From Vibrio celticus (lineage in GTDB: Bacteria; Pseudomonadota; Gammaproteobacteria; Enterobacterales; Vibrionaceae), in assembly GCF_024347335.1 (NCBI RefSeq), contig NZ_AP025463.1, positions 186,001-250,000 of the forward strand: a stretch of 64,000 nucleotides of DNA. The letters run 5' to 3'. The notes beneath the pieces were generated by a model that had not been told where the DNA came from, did not search any database, and was given only the letters and a program-made list of their open reading frames with translations. Positions 62,745 through 64,000 of this stretch are shown here, in pieces; positions within the stretch are counted from its first letter, which is position 1, and every line of letters begins with the position of its first letter. Made by a program: the position numbers and the translations under genes.

Positions 62745-62760
62745 TGTGAACTTGCTCACG
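62745..62760. promoter_or_regulatory. Candidate CRP site upstream of cytR
   Basis: TGTGA-ACTTGC-TCACG matches the CRP core TGTGA-N6-TCACA with one mismatch, about 170 bp upstream of the cytR start, between priA and cytR. Confidence 0.55.
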
Positions 62761-62814
62761 AGAAATATGAAATATTTGTGAACAAACTTATCATTAGTTT
62801 TAACCCGAAGGGGT

Positions 62815-64000
62815 TTAGCTCAGATCTTGCGGCTCTATGTCGAGTGACCAACGAACTTTTTTCGCGGCGGGTAACATATTAATTGCCGGCTTAGCGCTCA
62901 TTAATAGCTTCTGCATTAACGAGCGAGTTTGAGTCTGTAAGATTAACTGCCAGCGCGATTTGCCTGCTCGTTTTGCTAATGGGGCTGGGGTTGGTCCTAG
63001 CACCATGCAATATTGATCAAACAGCGGGTGCGATTCCAATGTGTGACGAACCTGACGCAAGAACTCTTCCACCAAGCGAGTGTCATTGGCTTCTGCTCTA
63101 AACAGAGTCATAAAGGTATAAGGCGGTAACATTGCCTGCTTACGTTCTGCCAGCGCCGTCTGAGCAAAGTGGTTGTAGTCTTTATGCAGCAAAGCTTGCA
63201 GCAACCCATGTTCTGGGTGGTGAGTCTGTAAGATCACCTCACCGGGTTTGCTTGCTCGTCCTGCGCGTCCCGCTACTTGGATGAATAGCTGGGCAAGACG
63301 TTCAGACGCTCGGAAGTCACTGCTATATAAAGAGCCATCGACATCCAATAACGCCACAAGTGTCACATCAGGGAAATGATGACCCTTAGCAAGCATCTGC
63401 GTGCCGATAAGAATTTGGAATTCACCCTTACGAATCGACTCGAGTGCGCTTTCTAAGCTGCCTTTACGGCGGGTGCTGTCGCGGTCAATACGAATGGTTT
63501 TGTATTCAGGGAATAGTTGGCCAAGCTGAGCCTCTAACTGCTCGGTACCGACACCCACTGTCACTAAGTTCGCAGACCCACAACCTTGGCAATTGTGCAC
63601 GATATGCTGCTGAGAACCACAGTGGTGGCAGCGCATCTCATTACTGTATTGGTGATAGGTGTAGTAAGCATCGCAACGTTTACACTCGGCAGTCCAACCA
63701 CAATCGTGACACATCAATGCGGGAGAAAACCCGCGGCGATTGAGGAACAGCATCACTTGGTTGCCTGCTTTGAGGTGTCTTTGCATCTCTGCAATCAACG
63801 ACGCAGACAAGCCACTTTCTAGATATTCACCTTTAACATCCAATACCTTATTGGTGGTCGGCAGTGCGACACCCGCACGTGAAGTAAGGGTGAGATAACT
63901 GTATTTACCGATCTGAGCGTTGTGCAGTGTTTCAAAGGCCGGAGTCGCCGAGCCTAACACAACCGGGATCTGCGCTTTATGAGCACGCATGATCGCCACA
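62815..64000 (-). CDS. priA: Primosomal protein N' (PriA), C-terminal part
   Basis: The last ~394 residues of the replication-restart helicase; the N-terminal part lies beyond the right edge. Visible are helicase motif GSATPAFETLHNA, the zinc-binding Cys cluster (CHDCGWTAECKRCDAYY, CHHCG, CQGCG), motif LIGTQMLAKGHHFPDVTLV, and motif VI IQVAGRAGRASKPG. Downstream neighbour cytR as in E. coli. Confidence 0.96.
   Translation of the reverse strand, partial: VAIMRAHKAQIPVVLGSATPAFETLHNAQIGKYSYLTLTSRAGVALPTTNKVLDVKGEYLESGLSASLIAEMQRHLKAGNQVMLFLNRRGFSPALMCHDCGWTAECKRCDAYYTYHQYSNEMRCHHCGSQQHIVHNCQGCGSANLVTVGVGTEQLEAQLGQLFPEYKTIRIDRDSTRRKGSLESALESIRKGEFQILIGTQMLAKGHHFPDVTLVALLDVDGSLYSSDFRASERLAQLFIQVAGRAGRASKPGEVILQTHHPEHGLLQALLHKDYNHFAQTALAERKQAMLPPYTFMTLFRAEANDTRLVEEFLRQVRHTLESHPLFDQYCMVLGPTPAPLAKRAGKSRWQLILQTQTRSLMQKLLMSAKPAINMLPAAKKVRWSLDIEPQDLS

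Overview
The window is a stretch of a gammaproteobacterial chromosome, almost certainly from a marine Vibrio (Vibrionaceae). The proteins read as close relatives of Vibrio and E. coli housekeeping enzymes, and several blocks keep gene orders shared by enterobacteria and vibrios: hupA-yjaH|purHD, prmA|dusB-fis, aroQ-accB-accC, cpxRA|cpxP-fieF-pfkA, and priA-cytR-ftsN-hslVU-menA-rraA|zapB|glpX. The acetate-switch genes (crbS, crbR, acs, a VC_2705-type acetate symporter) and an arginine deiminase cluster joined to pyrBI are typical of vibrios. No tRNA, rRNA or CRISPR array was seen.

Layout. 1-11 kb: partial CNNM/CBS membrane protein, hupA and a lipoprotein, purine genes purH-purD, zntR, dusB-fis, prmA, and the fatty-acid operon aroQ-accB-accC. 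11-30 kb is an acetate and redox region: acs with two upstream companion genes (a DEDDh exonuclease and a cNMP/CBS/nucleotidyltransferase protein), an MFS permease, the giant hybrid kinase CrbS, a fagA-fumC pair under a near-consensus Fur box, the acetate symporter with its DUF4212 subunit, the K+/H+ antiporter NhaP2, the response regulator CrbR and DsbD. In this genome fumC is broken by an intact 883-bp IS5-family element with a TA target duplication. 30-43 kb is arginine, pyrimidine and anaerobic C4-dicarboxylate metabolism: an ArgR paralog, pyrBI behind a complete pyrL leader, attenuator and UTP-sensitive-looking start site, argF/arcB, arcC, arcA, a YfcC-type transporter, dcuA and aspA. Carbamoyl phosphate links the arc and pyr halves, and a perfect FNR box lies near the transporter.

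43-51 kb: fxsA, trmL, the envelope-stress block cpxA-cpxR|cpxP with a perfect CpxR box, fieF, pfkA, tpiA and two small proteins. 51.2-54.1 kb is a nested transposon: a dead IS4-family element interrupted by a second dead IS4-family element with an exact 10-bp target duplication. 54-64 kb: a DUF3135 protein, a cysteine-rich HTH regulator (COG2345 type), glpX, zapB, rraA, menA, hslVU, ftsN, cytR and the C-terminal part of priA, which runs off the right edge.

No wholly new multi-gene system is obvious. The best leads are the IS-inactivated Fur-regulated fumC, the nucleotidyltransferase/exonuclease pair upstream of acs, the paired ARG-box-like perfect palindrome ahead of argR, and the pyrL control region, which keeps the E. 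coli reiterative-initiation architecture.
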